In this document: one piece after another, positions 11,100 through 22,010 of the stretch | How positions within the stretch are numbered: the stretch's first letter is position 1 | Layout of the letters: each line of letters opens with the position of its first letter | DNA from: Cryptomeria japonica | Taxonomy: Eukaryota; Streptophyta; Pinopsida; Cupressales; Cupressaceae | Assembly: GCF_030272615.1 (NCBI RefSeq) | Contig: NC_081407.1 | Coordinates: 142,232,897 to 142,296,896, forward strand | Direction of reading: 5' to 3' | Length of the DNA: 64,000 nucleotides | Notes under the pieces: model-generated | The model's database searches: none | Told to the model about the DNA's origin: nothing | What the model saw: only the letters and a program-made list of their open reading frames with translations | Made by a program: the position numbers and the translations under genes

Positions 11100-13572
11100 C
11101 AAGTACAACATAGAGTGTCTCAACCGACATTTCCTCTATCTCTAGAAGGATCCTACCTCAGGATGACCCGATGATGCCCTAGGAGGACCCATCACGCCTC
11201 TATTTCTCATCCGTCGACTAGTGTCTCTGCTAGATCCACTCCAATATCTATAGGCTTGATAACTAGGCTCCCTCTGATCCTCGAAAATGGCTCTATTGTA
11301 TGCCTGTCTATAGTAAATAGCCTCCTGAGTAGCACTGAAAAATTTGTTAGACTACCTTTGTGTGTCAGTCCTTGGGCCAAACAACTAATCATAAGAATCC
11401 ATGACCACCTCTACCCTCCATACCGCATCATCTCGCCCTCGTTGGAGATGATCTCTGTCAGCAATAGCCCTATCCCTATCTCCTATAATATGATCTCTCT
11501 CTGCCTCCAAGGCACCATACGCTCTACAAAAGTGCTCCCTATCATCCATCTACCATTGTCTCAAAGTCACAACTAGATCCTCCAAGCTCCTAATCCAAGC
11601 TCTCAAAACCTTCTCATCCTCACCCTCCTCATCGCCAACTCGCTCTTTGGCTGGCGCATCTCCAACCTGGGGCATCTCAATGTCCTGCCCACCATCCCCA
11701 CCATCACTCCCTCCATTGCCAGGTGATCTTGTCTCAAAGTCATCACTCTCACTCTCACCCCGCTTAGAGCTGCTCATAGACTCGGTGTCTCCACCAATGT
11801 CTACATCCTCCTCACTATCCTCCAACCCTGCCTCTGTTGCCGCTACTACTGCAATCAACCCAATCTAACCTCCACCTCATCCTCCCCCCTATCTCAGCCT
11901 CCACCATCCCGCCCTCTGCCATATCTCCCTCTCCCTCTCCCTCTTTGCACCCTCCTATATCGGATTTGCTAAGGAGAAATAGGAATCGTAGGATCAATCA
12001 ACAGTACTGGCATATGATGCACCCACCAAACATCATACAAAGGTGTAGCACTAGGATCAGCAACTCCAGTGAACCAACCCCACTATAATAGCCGAAGAGA
12101 ATCAAACTCTATAATAGCAACATGAGGCTACACACAAGCCCCCCAATCTCTGATCTCTTGACAAATACGAGCAAAATAAGTAGTAACATTGAGAACCCCC
12201 TGTACCTCCTCGAACCGATGGAGTACACAACCAGGAAGATGAATGTAAATAACTCTATGGGTACCCACATCTTGACCAATCAAATATCTCTGCTGACAAT
12301 AATATGGAAAATTTTGTGTATCATCAGCCCAACCAGGGAAATCAAGATATGGCCTCCATGAAAAATATTGTAAAATATCAATCTGATGTCTCCAATAAAG
12401 GGTGTTCCCTGACGCCCTATGCCTAATGCTAGTCATGTATCTATATGCATATGGTTTCTCAGCACCAAGATCAACATGGACAATCAGCTGAAAGATAGCT
12501 ATGTTCTCCCAAGCCCATACCTGGAGCAATGTGATCCCGCAACCAATGGACTTTTGTCCAAGATAAACAATCTCATGCATCTGATGATATAAAGTGGCCA
12601 ATAAGAAAGGACTTCAAGCATAAACGCGTATGTGTATGATCATATCATGGATAACTCTACCTCAACCAACTAGAAATCCATGTGTCCTCCTATCAAGATC
12701 AGAGGACCGGCTACAATGCTACATAACACGACGGTCAGATCATCACAATCCAAAGCATCCCACAGGATATCATATCCACCCCATATCTACAAATCCTACT
12801 CAGTGCACTCAAATAGATCGCATAAACCCTAGATACCATCTCTACGACTGAATGTAACTCTAGCACCATAGATGGGGATGTGAAGAATATGCCACACATC
12901 CTCTAAGGTAACTGATGCCTCTCATGTGGTAAAATGAAAGGAACAAGTCTATGAATGCCATTTCTCAACCAAAGAAGTTATCATGGCCTTATTGGTTGTA
13001 ACCCCTGGAAGATGGAGAATGTGGTATAATCCCAAATGCTTAATCAAAGCAACCTCCTCCTACAACAACTCATCTCACCGATCAAGACCATCAGGCCTCG
13101 TCTGTATGCCTATCAACACACGAAAGTTCTCCTGCAAGAAAAAACATGAGATAATATCAGATAATTTATTCGCATGAAAAAAATCAAATCAAGTAATTTG
13201 GAAAAAAATCCCAATCAACAAATGTGAACTGATAATTACAAATGTGCATCAATAATAGTCAATTGCAAATCAATTAAGTCAATTGTGCATTAATATTAAC
13301 AAATGTGAACCATTTAAAGCAAATGCGCATCAGAATTTACATGTGAATCGTTTAAAACAATTGCACATAAATATTAAAAATTGCGCACAGACCGACATAC
13401 AATTGTGCATAGGTTAAAAAAAATTCTAACATTGAAATGGAAAAAATAGGAAAAAAAAAGCAAAAACGAGCAAAATATTTGAAATACGTATCATGCCTCT
13501 AGTATCGGGCAGTCTCTGGTATGAATGCACTCGATCAGACAGGTGCAATCTCGGTCTATGGTCCGCCATCAT
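11100..13572 (-). pseudogene. Antisense plant-mobile-domain (PMD) pseudogene
   Basis: Read on the minus strand this resembles PMD (aminotransferase-like, MAIN/MAIL-related) proteins. The likely start is the ATG at 13567-13569 or the adjacent one. A candidate intron (about 13132-13487) has a GTATTT donor and a TTTTTTCTTGCAG acceptor. The second exon shows AMITSLVEKWHS and EASVTLEDVWHILHIPIYG, then SIGCGITLLQVWAWENI (ORF 12128-12601). It ends in a Gly/Asp/Glu-rich stretch and a charged, possibly coiled-coil tail (11550-11860). Several stops interrupt it. PMD ORFs carried by plant gypsy elements and MULEs are known. Its place between integrase and polypurine tract of E suggests it belongs to E. 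Confidence 0.75.
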
Positions 13573-13929
13573 GCTCCAAAGTTGCAGGAAAGCAACAAAA
13601 TCAAGAAGAGCTCCACAAAATCAAATGAATGCAAATGATCAATGAAAGGGAAAATTCACTATTTATAGCTCACAAATTAGGGTTTTTCCCACTAAAACGG
13701 TTGCGGCCCCCCTAAACTTCAACGCACTTGTAGCACAGTCAAACGGACTCAAAATCACATGAAACTTCACACAGTTGCTCACTGCCATGATATCAAAAAA
13801 ATGGTCTCGGTTTCATAATTTTTCGACCACTTTTTCTGAGGGGGCATATTTACACTATAAGCATCACTGGGGCATACTGGGGCAAAAAAAAATTGTTTTC
13901 TTTGAAACAACGTCATCTCGACATTGTGT

Positions 13930-13943
13930 CAAAGAGGGGAAAA
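13930..13943 (+). promoter_or_regulatory. Polypurine tract before 3' LTR of E
   Basis: CAAAGAGGGGAAAA directly precedes the putative LTR start TGTAGACACC. It would prime plus-strand DNA synthesis. Confidence 0.6.
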
Positions 13944-15209
13944 TGTAGACACCAAAAAATGTCTTTTTCATCAACACTAATTATTCTTCCTAATTAATTA
14001 AGTAATTCTTTAATTATTAAATTAAGCTAATTATTCTTCTAAACTAACTCAATCATCACAATCAACATTTCTAATTATCGAATTTCTATTCTTTAGTTAA
14101 TTAATTAATTAACCCTATTTCAAATATTAATTATTTAATTAATTACGATTAATCTCCTTAACTAAATAGTCTTTATTATTTAATTAATTCCATTTATAAT
14201 GTTTAAATAATTTCATTTAAATTATTTAAATTAATTAACTTATTCTTCTAAATCCCCAAATTCGAATTTTAAATAATTCCATCTAATTTCATTTGTCTCA
14301 AATTCACAATTCCCCAAATGTGGATTTCAATTAATTTCGTCTAATTCCAAATCATCAAATTCACATTTCACCAAATCTGAATTTCAATTAATTTCATGTG
14401 CATTTTAGCATTCGAAAGTCTAAATTCAAATCCAAATTGAAAATGAAAATCAAATTCAACTTCAAAATCTTACAACTCATGTTGAAAATCATAACTAATT
14501 GATCAAACCAGTTGACTTATTAGTTAACTCAGTTGACTCCTCAATCACCCATTTTCACTCCAAATCACCTTTTATAACTAATCAATCAATCCACTTATCT
14601 CTCCAATCCATTCAGTCATCTAAACAATCTATCTAGTGACTACTCAATCAAATGAGTTAACAAATCAATCAACTATGTTAACTGATCAATCAACTCTGTT
14701 AATTGATCAATCTAAATCAGTTATCTATCAATCAGGACTTGAGTTCAAAATCCCTCCCCATCTCTCATGAAAATCTATATAAACAACATCAATTTCTCAT
14801 TTCAAACTAGATCACACTCTTCAAAAAAAAATTCAATCTATGCAAGAATCCTAGTGCAATACCTGAGAGCCACCCACGCAATTTTGGAGAAGAACAAAGG
14901 AAGCACAAATCAGAAATAGGGAGTTTTACTTAGTTTAAAGCTTTCATTTCTTTCAATTTGATATTCTATTGCATTATGTTTGATTATGTTTGATTATTTA
15001 AAGATTTGTGATCGTCTTTACCCCCTAATCAAATTTATTTTTATGATATTCAAGCATGAAAATAGAAACCATACATATAATGTAAAAGATATTTTATTTT
15101 TTGGCTTTATCTAGCTTCTTGGACTCAAAATGCTTGTCATTGCTTATTTTTGCTTTTCTTGGGTTCAAAATAACTTAATTGTGAGCTTAAGGAAAAATGA
15201 CGGCCAGAC
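13944..15209 (+). repeat. 3' LTR of gypsy element E (start only certain)
   Basis: It begins TGTAGACACCAAAAAATG after a polypurine tract. U3 is AT-rich with TTAAT runs (13980-14240) and imperfect 21-bp repeats of the type ATCAATCAACTNTGTTAA around 14663-14720. A TATA box (TATATAAA, 14776-14783) follows. The end was not found: solo LTR F interrupts at 15210, and the sequence beyond F soon becomes the 3' end of element G. It does not visibly match the 5' tail at 4126-4758, so the pairing with E rests on position. Confidence 0.55.
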
Positions 15210-16348
15210 TGTTGGTATTTTGATGATGTTTAGTTGTGATTGTCATTGATGGACACACACTTATTTTATATATGAGTTATCCTCCATTAGTAATATGTGT
15301 TGTATTGGTCACACTGGTATTATATGCCATTGAATGAATAGTCTTTGTTTGTAGAAGACTATCGGTGTTTTGCAGAAAATGCTTTCTGGTCAAAGCATGA
15401 CTGAAGACCTCAAGCAGTATGAAGACCTCAAGCAGAACAAGGACCCCTAGCGGAAGTCAATCTTTTTGATCGGAACACTATGTTCCATTTTACCAGTCTT
15501 TGTTTATCGATATATTGTGCTTAAAATTGTAGAGTGTGATGAGTTATCATCCACCGACACTTTGGTGATGCTTGTGTCGTGTTACCAAATGTGTCTAGAT
15601 GCTTTGAACCTATGAAATTGTAATCCACTCTTATTGGACCGACATGAAATCAGCTTCCTATTTCAGGACATCATGTCTAGGGTTTTAAGGTAATGAATGT
15701 ATGTGTGTATGTATGTTGAAAAAGTAGAGTTTTTATAGAAGCATCGTGCGATAGAGATTGAACATGAAAAGGATAGTAGACTGAAGTAATGTTGCAATGC
15801 ATTAACAGAGAGTTGTCAAGGATCTAATCAAGCATTCTGTGCTATTGTCTAGATCATTCATTTATTGATTACTAATCTCTTCGACAAGTCTGAAACCCTT
15901 AACCAGGTAGGCCCAGTCGAGCCTTTTGTAAATCCTCTAACAAGGTGGTTCACAGTTGTGAATCTGAAATTCTTTAATAGGGTAGTCTTTAACAGGACTT
16001 ATCTCCTAACAGAGATTTGGATTCCTAACAGGATCTATTCTGGTGAAGAACATTGTAAGGCCTTAACCGGTCTGACCTTAACCGATCTAGTTACTATTCT
16101 GCAGATAGTTGACTTGTGAGGTTTATTCACCGTGGTTTTTCCCATTTGGGTTTCCACATCAAAATATCTTATTTTATGGTGATTGTGCTTCTATGGGTGA
16201 ATGCTCTATTTGCTATTTGGCTTGTTTGTGTTTTAACCAGTTTGTTGTTTAAACTACTATACCGGACTGCAGTAAAATTTCTTAAGAGTTCGGTTACAAG
16301 TTTGGGCATACTAATTCACCCCCCCCCCCCCCCTCTTAGTATTCATCA
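15210..16348 (+). repeat. Solo LTR F, copia type (1139 bp)
   Basis: It runs from TGTTGGTATTTTGATG to ...TATTCATCA, flanked by the 5-bp TSD CAGAC (15205-15209 and 16349-16353). It has the U3 motif TTGTCATTGATGG, CCTAACAGG-type mini-hairpins (15890-16085), the conserved hairpin GGTTTTTCCCATTTGGG at about 16134-16150, and a 15-C run (16319-16333) before CTCTTAG. No internal region is present, so it is a product of recombination between two LTRs. Confidence 0.9.
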
Positions 16349-16410
16349 CAGACCTCCTAAAAGTAGGAAAAAATATTTACAATATTTACGTATGTGAACA
16401 AGGAAAAACC

Positions 16411-17800
16411 TTAATAAAAATATTTGAGGTGGATCACGTTTACTAGGATCTCTAAAATCTCACCTTGCGAGTCTTCTAACACGAAAGCGTTAAAACCCTT
16501 TCATTCATGAATGCGGAATGGACCTTCCCACAAGTTGTCGAATTTAGCACGGTGTCCTAGCTTTGCACCGCGTTCGTTGTATTTTAGGACAAGGTCTCCC
16601 TGTTTAAAACTAGGGTCTGAGCTCTTTTTGTGAAACCATTTCTTGAGAATCTGTTGGAGGCTCCAGAGAGATTCAAAAGTTGCCTCTCTTTCTTCTTGTA
16701 GCTCTAGAAGCTCTACCAACCTTACTTTCATAGGCTCATTCTCTTCCAGCTCAAGGGGTTTCAAGAGCTGCAGGGCTGGAATCTCTGATGAGATTGGAAA
16801 ATGTGCTTCTTTCCTATATACAAGCTTGTATGGGGAGTTATTCAAAACTTGTTTAGGGGTGACCATGTCCGCCCAGAGTTTTTTTTTCAAATGGCAATGC
16901 CATTCTCTTTCATGTTCCGCTCCAATTCTCTTGATAAGACAGATCAGGTTTTTGTTTGTAGACTCATCCAAACCATTACCTTGTAGGTAGTAGTTCAAGG
17001 AGGTCTTTAAGTAGATGCCATTGTCTAGAGCGAACTGAGTGACCCTGGATCTGGTGAATGCTTTGACATTATCTAATATGATGGTCTTTAGTGGACCAAA
17101 ACGTGTAACTAGCTCCTTAAGGAAAGCTAAAATTTCAATTTTAGTGGATTTTTTTAATGGCACTACCTTTGTCCAGCAGGTGAAATAATATGTGTCCTTG
17201 AGAATCCATTTGTGACCGGCAGAGGACATCAAATTGATCATCCCTATGAAATCTATCCCCCATTGAGCGAAAGGCTCATCTACCACTATAGACCTGAGTG
17301 GAATGGTTGCATTCCTATGCTTTCCAACATATAATTGACACTCATTGCATCCCCAAATTAGGGTATGCACGTCTTTGAATAACGAGGGCCAATAATAGTC
17401 TGTGCGGATAATTTTCATAATAGTGGTCTGGGACGAGAAATGACCTCCCGCAAGGCCACTATCAAACTCGTGCAGGATTTTTTCGGCTTGCATCTTGTCC
17501 ACACAGTGGAGTAAAACTCCATCGAAATTTCGTTTGAATAGGATGCCTTCTAGAAACTGGTAGCCTCCATTTTGGAGCCTGTAAAATCTCTCCTTCTTTG
17601 TGGGGAGTTTTGAAATAAAAACTTTGGTTTGTGTGATCCAACCCTTTTCTTCTGGCTTTGTATGCGTTGGCATAGTCTCATCTTGAACCTCTCCCAGATC
17701 TTCAGGCTCCTGGGCTAAATATTCACAAAGACCCTTTCCTCGTATCACCTTAGTTGGCCTGACATTAATGTTATACTCGAGGATCTTAGTAATCCAATTG
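16411..17800 (-). pseudogene. Gypsy integrase, element G
   Basis: A 415-residue open stretch (16501-17748) covers nearly all of it. The zinc domain is HEFDSGLAGGH ... CNECQLY (HHCC complete). The core has D in WGIDFIGMIN, D in IILDNVKAFTR and E in GLDESTNKNL, so DDE is intact. The C-terminus runs through WEGPFRIHE, then a TGA near 16498 and further coding to the TAA at 16411-16413. It follows RNase H directly, with no aRNH in between. Confidence 0.92.
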
Positions 17801-17808
17801 GCTCTCTT

Positions 17809-18344
17809 TTATGTGATTTCTCCTTCCATGATGTACTCATGGACTGTGAGATGAGCCACGTAAATGGTCATCTTGTTACAAGCAATGAAATTCCTAAACT
17901 TCTTCAGGCCTTTTACAATGGAAAAGGCTTGTTTTTCCATTAAATTATATTTGATTTCATATGCTTTCATCTTTTTAGAATGGAAAGCAATTGGATGCTC
18001 CCCTTTAGACTCGGCATCCTTCTGGGTTAACACAACAGCTATGTTGAAATCGTTGGTATAAATATACATCATAAAATCCTTGGACATGTCCAGATTAGCC
18101 AAAATAGGGGCAGACAAGATAGCCTCTTTAATCTTTTTAAATGCTTCTTTGGTCCTCGGCATCCATTTGAAATGCACATCTTTTTTAAGCATGAGGGTGG
18201 TAGGCCTTACAATTCCAGTGAAATCTAAGATAAACTTGCTAACGAAGTTAATCTTCCCTAAAAATGATTGGACCCCCTTTTTGTTAACTAGCAAGGAAAG
18301 CTCTTTGATGGCTTTGACATGATTGGGGTCGATCGACACCTCTT
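17809..18344 (-). pseudogene. Gypsy RT connection and RNase H, element G
   Basis: This shows SIDPNHVKAIKELSL (start of the connection), QSFLGKINFVSKFI, FKWMPRTKEAFKKIKEAIL, then RNase H with MMYIYTNDFNIAVVLTQKD, HPIAFHSKKMKAYEIKYN and the tail near VHEYIMEG. The first RNase H aspartate appears as TNDFN, a variation of the usual TDAS-type motif. It is separated from the RT palm by solo LTR H and its TSD, across which the coding frame resumes. Confidence 0.88.
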
Positions 18345-18349
18345 CCTTA

Positions 18350-19260
18350 TGATGGACTTGTAAAGCACTGAGAGGGGGGGTGAATCAATGACACCAAAAA
18401 TAGTACTACTTTAAACACTGACCAGTAGATAAACTTAACAAGTTTGTTAAACATTATGCATGAAATAAAAAATGATATAATAGCATCCATAATAAGTAAA
18501 ACATCCACCATAACACAAGTGTTTATACGTGGAAAACCCAAATAGGTAAAAACCATGGTGAGATGGGACTCACAAGTTAACTATCTGCAGTAATAGATAA
18601 CTAACCAGTTAGGGTCTACAAAATGCTCTGCTAGGAGCGAATCCTATTAAAGATCCCAAAGCTTAGTTAAAATCTATACCTTGTAAAAGGTAGTACCCTA
18701 TAAGGAGTAACCTCGGTGGAGGATTTCTAAATCCAAACTAATGGATCACCTGATTAGAGGATTTGAACAATGAAGCTTGTTAGAGCTTTACACGGTTAGG
18801 GGATTTGACTGTTGCAGTGATTAGAAAACAACAGGTGATGTGATCTAGTAATAGCACAACTTGCTTGTATAGATCCTCTTCTATGCACTTAACTCCTTTT
18901 TACCAACATACTCTGCGACTTAACACTTCTACCTTTACACATAGCATATTACTTTCGCTCATACAAAATAATTCATTGTGATGTCAATATATAGACATTT
19001 TAGATTTCATGTCGGCCTCTAGAAATCATAGCACAATTACCTAGGTGCAGTGTATATGATCAAGTGATCATAACTCATCACAAAAATACCGCCAAATCTT
19101 GTCGGTAAGGATAACTCATCACAACTTGTGATAACTCATCACATAATCAGTGAATACCGGTTGGAGTTAAACATATAAACCGTTATCCTTGATGCTCCTG
19201 TGATAATCTCCGTTGGATCTTCATATTGTTGTCAAGTTATGTATATCCACTGGTTGTCTC

Positions 19261-19296
<36 letters not shown>

Positions 19297-19456
19297 TTGT
19301 CACCAAGTACCAGTTAGAAATAAACCGGTTGTAGTATAAACAACTTTGAAGTTACACCGGTAGACAATATGAATATATGTGTGTGTGTGTGTGTGTGTAT
19401 GTGTTTCATCAATGACAACATATGATGAATTCATTACAATCATCATCAAGCCAACA
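18350..19456 (-). repeat. Solo LTR H, copia type (1107 bp) inside RT of G
   Basis: Read on the minus strand it begins TGTTGGCTTGATGATG and ends ...CTTTACAAGTCCATCA, with TSD CCTTA on both sides (18345-18349 and 19457-19461). It carries the motif TTGTCATTGATG, the mini-hairpin array (about 18600-18800), the conserved GGTTTTTACC-type hairpin (18527-18560), a C-run with CTCTCAG, and two microsatellites: (TA)n at 19266-19292 and (TG)n at 19379-19398. It interrupts the RT of G between GKLLGHVVSK and SIDPNH. Confidence 0.92.
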
Positions 19457-19461
19457 CCTTA

Positions 19462-20540
19462 GATACCACATGTCCAAGCAGTTTCCCTTGAGGCACCCTG
19501 AAGATGCATTTCTTGGGGCTGAGGGAGACTCCAAATTCCAGGCATTTCTTAAAAACCAGTTCAAGATGATTGAAGTGGTCCTCCTTGTGTTTTGAAAACA
19601 CAATTAGGTCATCCAGGTAAATCAAGATTATCTTGTTTATCGATTCCCGGAAAGCTAATATGTCCATGGCCCTCTGAAAGGTGACACCAGCATTAGATAA
19701 CTCGAAAGGCATCTTCTGATAGGCAAGCGTTCCCCACTTGGTTGTGAACGTGGTTTTATGTTGGTCCTCCTATTTGACGAGGACTTGATTATAACTAGAG
19801 AAGTCATCGAGCATGGAAAACATTTCGGACCCAGCCACTGTATGCAAAATTTGTTCCATCAGAGGCAATGGGTAATTATCCTTCAGAGAAGCTTTGTTCA
19901 GGTCCTGGAAGTCCACATAAAGGCAGATGTCTTCATTCTTCTTACAGACTGGCACCAATTGGAAACCCAAGTACTATGCTTAATTGGATATATAATCCTA
20001 GAATCAATTAGTTTATGTAGCTCTTGAGACATTAGGGATTCAATATTTAGGTTGACTGGACATTGCTTTCGCCTGACAGGCTTTGCTCATTCTTCCAATT
20101 CAATTGTAAGTTGGATTACTTCTAGATTGTAGCCTTTCATCTCGTCATATGACCATGTGACCACCCCCTCATATTCATCATAGAAGTAGATGAGCCTTTC
20201 TCTGTCGAATTGGGGAACATCTTTCCCTACCTTGAGTTTTCAGCCACCTCCAACTTGGAGTTCAATATAATCCCCTTTGTCCGTTGTGAACTTCCTTTTG
20301 TCATTCTTCGAATCTTCACAATCAAAAAGGTTCTCAAGAGTAATCAGACCTTTGGGACATTTTTTTGTCTTCAGTTGGATCACTTGGTCGCCATATGCTC
20401 CAGACACTTTGGGTTGCAATCAGTCTGCAAACTCTCTGGACTATTGGATGAACATAGCTATATGTTTTTCACTTTCGAAAACTTGCCAATGGGCGTCGTT
20501 GTCAAGTATAGAAGGTCTAACCACTATCCGGATTGAATGA
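19462..20540 (-). pseudogene. Gypsy reverse transcriptase palm/fingers, element G
   Basis: N-terminal RT wording is clear around 19980-20110 (RIIYPIKHSTWVSN, then LVPVCKKNEDICLYVDFQDL and NKASLKDNYPLPLMEQIL). The active site YLDDLIVFS lies at about 19605-19619 and is intact. Upstream (20110-20540) is the acidic linker with DEYEGVVTWSYDEMKGY that Tat-type elements carry before RT. One frame change lies near 19770 and stops occur in the linker. Confidence 0.9.
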
Positions 20541-20559
20541 TTATTTTCCACAGGATCAA

Positions 20560-20960
20560 AAAGGGACCCCACCATAGCCATGCGGTCAACCACCTGATTT
20601 GCTTTCTAGGGAATTCTCTGAATATTGAAATATTCAAAGCTCTCAATTAGGTCCCAGACCCTATGGTGGTAAGAATGCATATGGACATGCTTTGCAGCTG
20701 AAATCCCACAGACTTGATGGACCACCAATTCAGAATCTCCCAGCACTCTCAGTTTCTTGACTTTGTGACACTCTGCGAGGCTTAAACCATGAACCAAGCC
20801 CCCATACTCTTCCTCATTGTTAGAATAAGTGAACTAAAGATGGAAAGACCTCAAGATCTATTCTCTGGAAGGTGTGGTGAGACAAATGCCTACTCTGGAT
20901 CTGGTTCTACATATGGCCCCATCAAAGTGGAGGGTCCAGAGCTTAGGTCTTTCTTTTCTT
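20560..20960 (-). pseudogene. Archaeal-type RNase H upstream of RT, element G
   Basis: Minus-strand reading shows HFDGA (first catalytic D), GICLTTPS, then NEEEYGGLVHGLSLAE (E) and RVLGDSELVVHQV (D), ending at FEYFNIQRIP. This matches the aRNH of Tat elements motif by motif and resembles the copy in E (FDGS, YEALVIGL, GDSQLIINQV). It sits between protease and RT, not between RNase H and integrase. Stops and a frame change interrupt it. Confidence 0.8.
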
Positions 20961-22010
20961 TCTCTTTGTCTTCAGGGTCTTTTGAGACTTTGGGGATGGG
21001 TTGGTCCTCATCAAAAATCACATATGACCCAAGTCGAGTAGCATGATAATTTCCATAAGGATCTGCATCTATGAATTTGTTGAGGAAGACTTCTTGGTTT
21101 GTGGATCTTTCTCTGGTTACCTCTTCATCTTCTAGTAATTCCACACACTTCATCTCTTCTCTTGAAATGAAGAGATGAAATGGACGTATTGGTAGCTTCA
21201 AACTTTATCATAACTTCATCAACTATATGTTATGTATGAAGGGGCTCAAACAATATTTTTAACTTGGCTCCATGCTTGGTCCTAAGAATGAGGTGACACC
21301 AATCTAAGGAGAGATATCCGTCAACCTTGGCGGTAAAATCTTGAGACAAACAGAGGCCAAAAACAAGGGGAATGTCAATGACTTCTACCTCCTGGGTCAC
21401 TGTTATGCTAGGCCAAGTGAATGGGGTGAGTGGAAGGCTTTTTATAATGCCCACAGTCTAGATGTTATTTTCATCTAATTGCATGACTCCTCTTCTTATA
21501 GGCTCATATTTCAAATTTAGAACCTCCGCAATTTGCTTAGGCGTTACAGTGGTACTAGCACCAGAGTTGATCATGGAGTTGTGGAGCAACTTATCTCCAA
21601 CAATAAGATTTAGAAAGAAAGGGTTGGGTTTCATCTTACCTTCCCTTATGATAACAACACCTTCAAGGCCTTCATTGGTAAGTACTACCGGGATTTGTGA
21701 TTGGTCATCTGAAACAGGTCCACCACTTTTTGTGTGCGATTCGGTTGTTGTTGGCTCGACGGATAGATTTTCCGTTTCATCAACTGCTTCCCGCAAATGA
21801 TCTTTCTGCTCCAAAATGGTAAGAATATCCCATAAGGATACATTTGCAGGAGCCTTCTTCAATTGCTCCACTATATCAAGAATGGTGGGAATGGAAGCCT
21901 TGGATTCTTTGGCCTTATAAGGTATAAAACTTTTTACCTTTTGGAGATTGAAAACCACAGCTGGTTGTTCTACCAGCTTTTCTATATTTTCTCTTGGTTG
22001 TTGAATCACA
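20961..22010 (-). pseudogene. Gypsy protease region, element G
   Basis: This is the aspartic-protease segment. The core reads MINSGASTTVTPKQIAEVLNL (about 21500-21575), with the usual D-S-G-A active motif changed to N-S-G-A, so the catalytic aspartate is lost. VGDKLLHNS precedes it. Downstream (minus) follows a spacer with SLPLTPFTWPSITVTQEV, then a charged linker (20890-21201) leading to aRNH. It overlaps slightly with the gag end. Confidence 0.78.

Larger units (their letters stand above)
4126..15209 (+). mobile_element. Tat-lineage Ty3/gypsy element E
   Basis: Order on the + strand: LTR tail, primer-binding site, gag, a second LTR-tail copy, RT end with RNase H, archaeal-type RNase H, integrase, a long untranslated region with an antisense PMD pseudogene, polypurine tract and 3' LTR start. 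A second RNase H between RNase H and integrase, together with a TGGCRACTCTG-type primer site, is typical of the Tat/Ogre lineage. Protease and most of RT are missing. The left end is cut by element A, and the exact right end could not be fixed. Confidence 0.75.

Noticed and set aside
11647-11868. Plus-strand Pro/Ser-rich open frames
   Set aside because: They are the complement of the Gly/Asp/Glu-rich tail of the minus-strand PMD pseudogene.
19266-19398. (TA)n and (TG)n tracts as functional elements
   Set aside because: Ordinary microsatellites inside solo LTR H, with no partner in the related LTRs.
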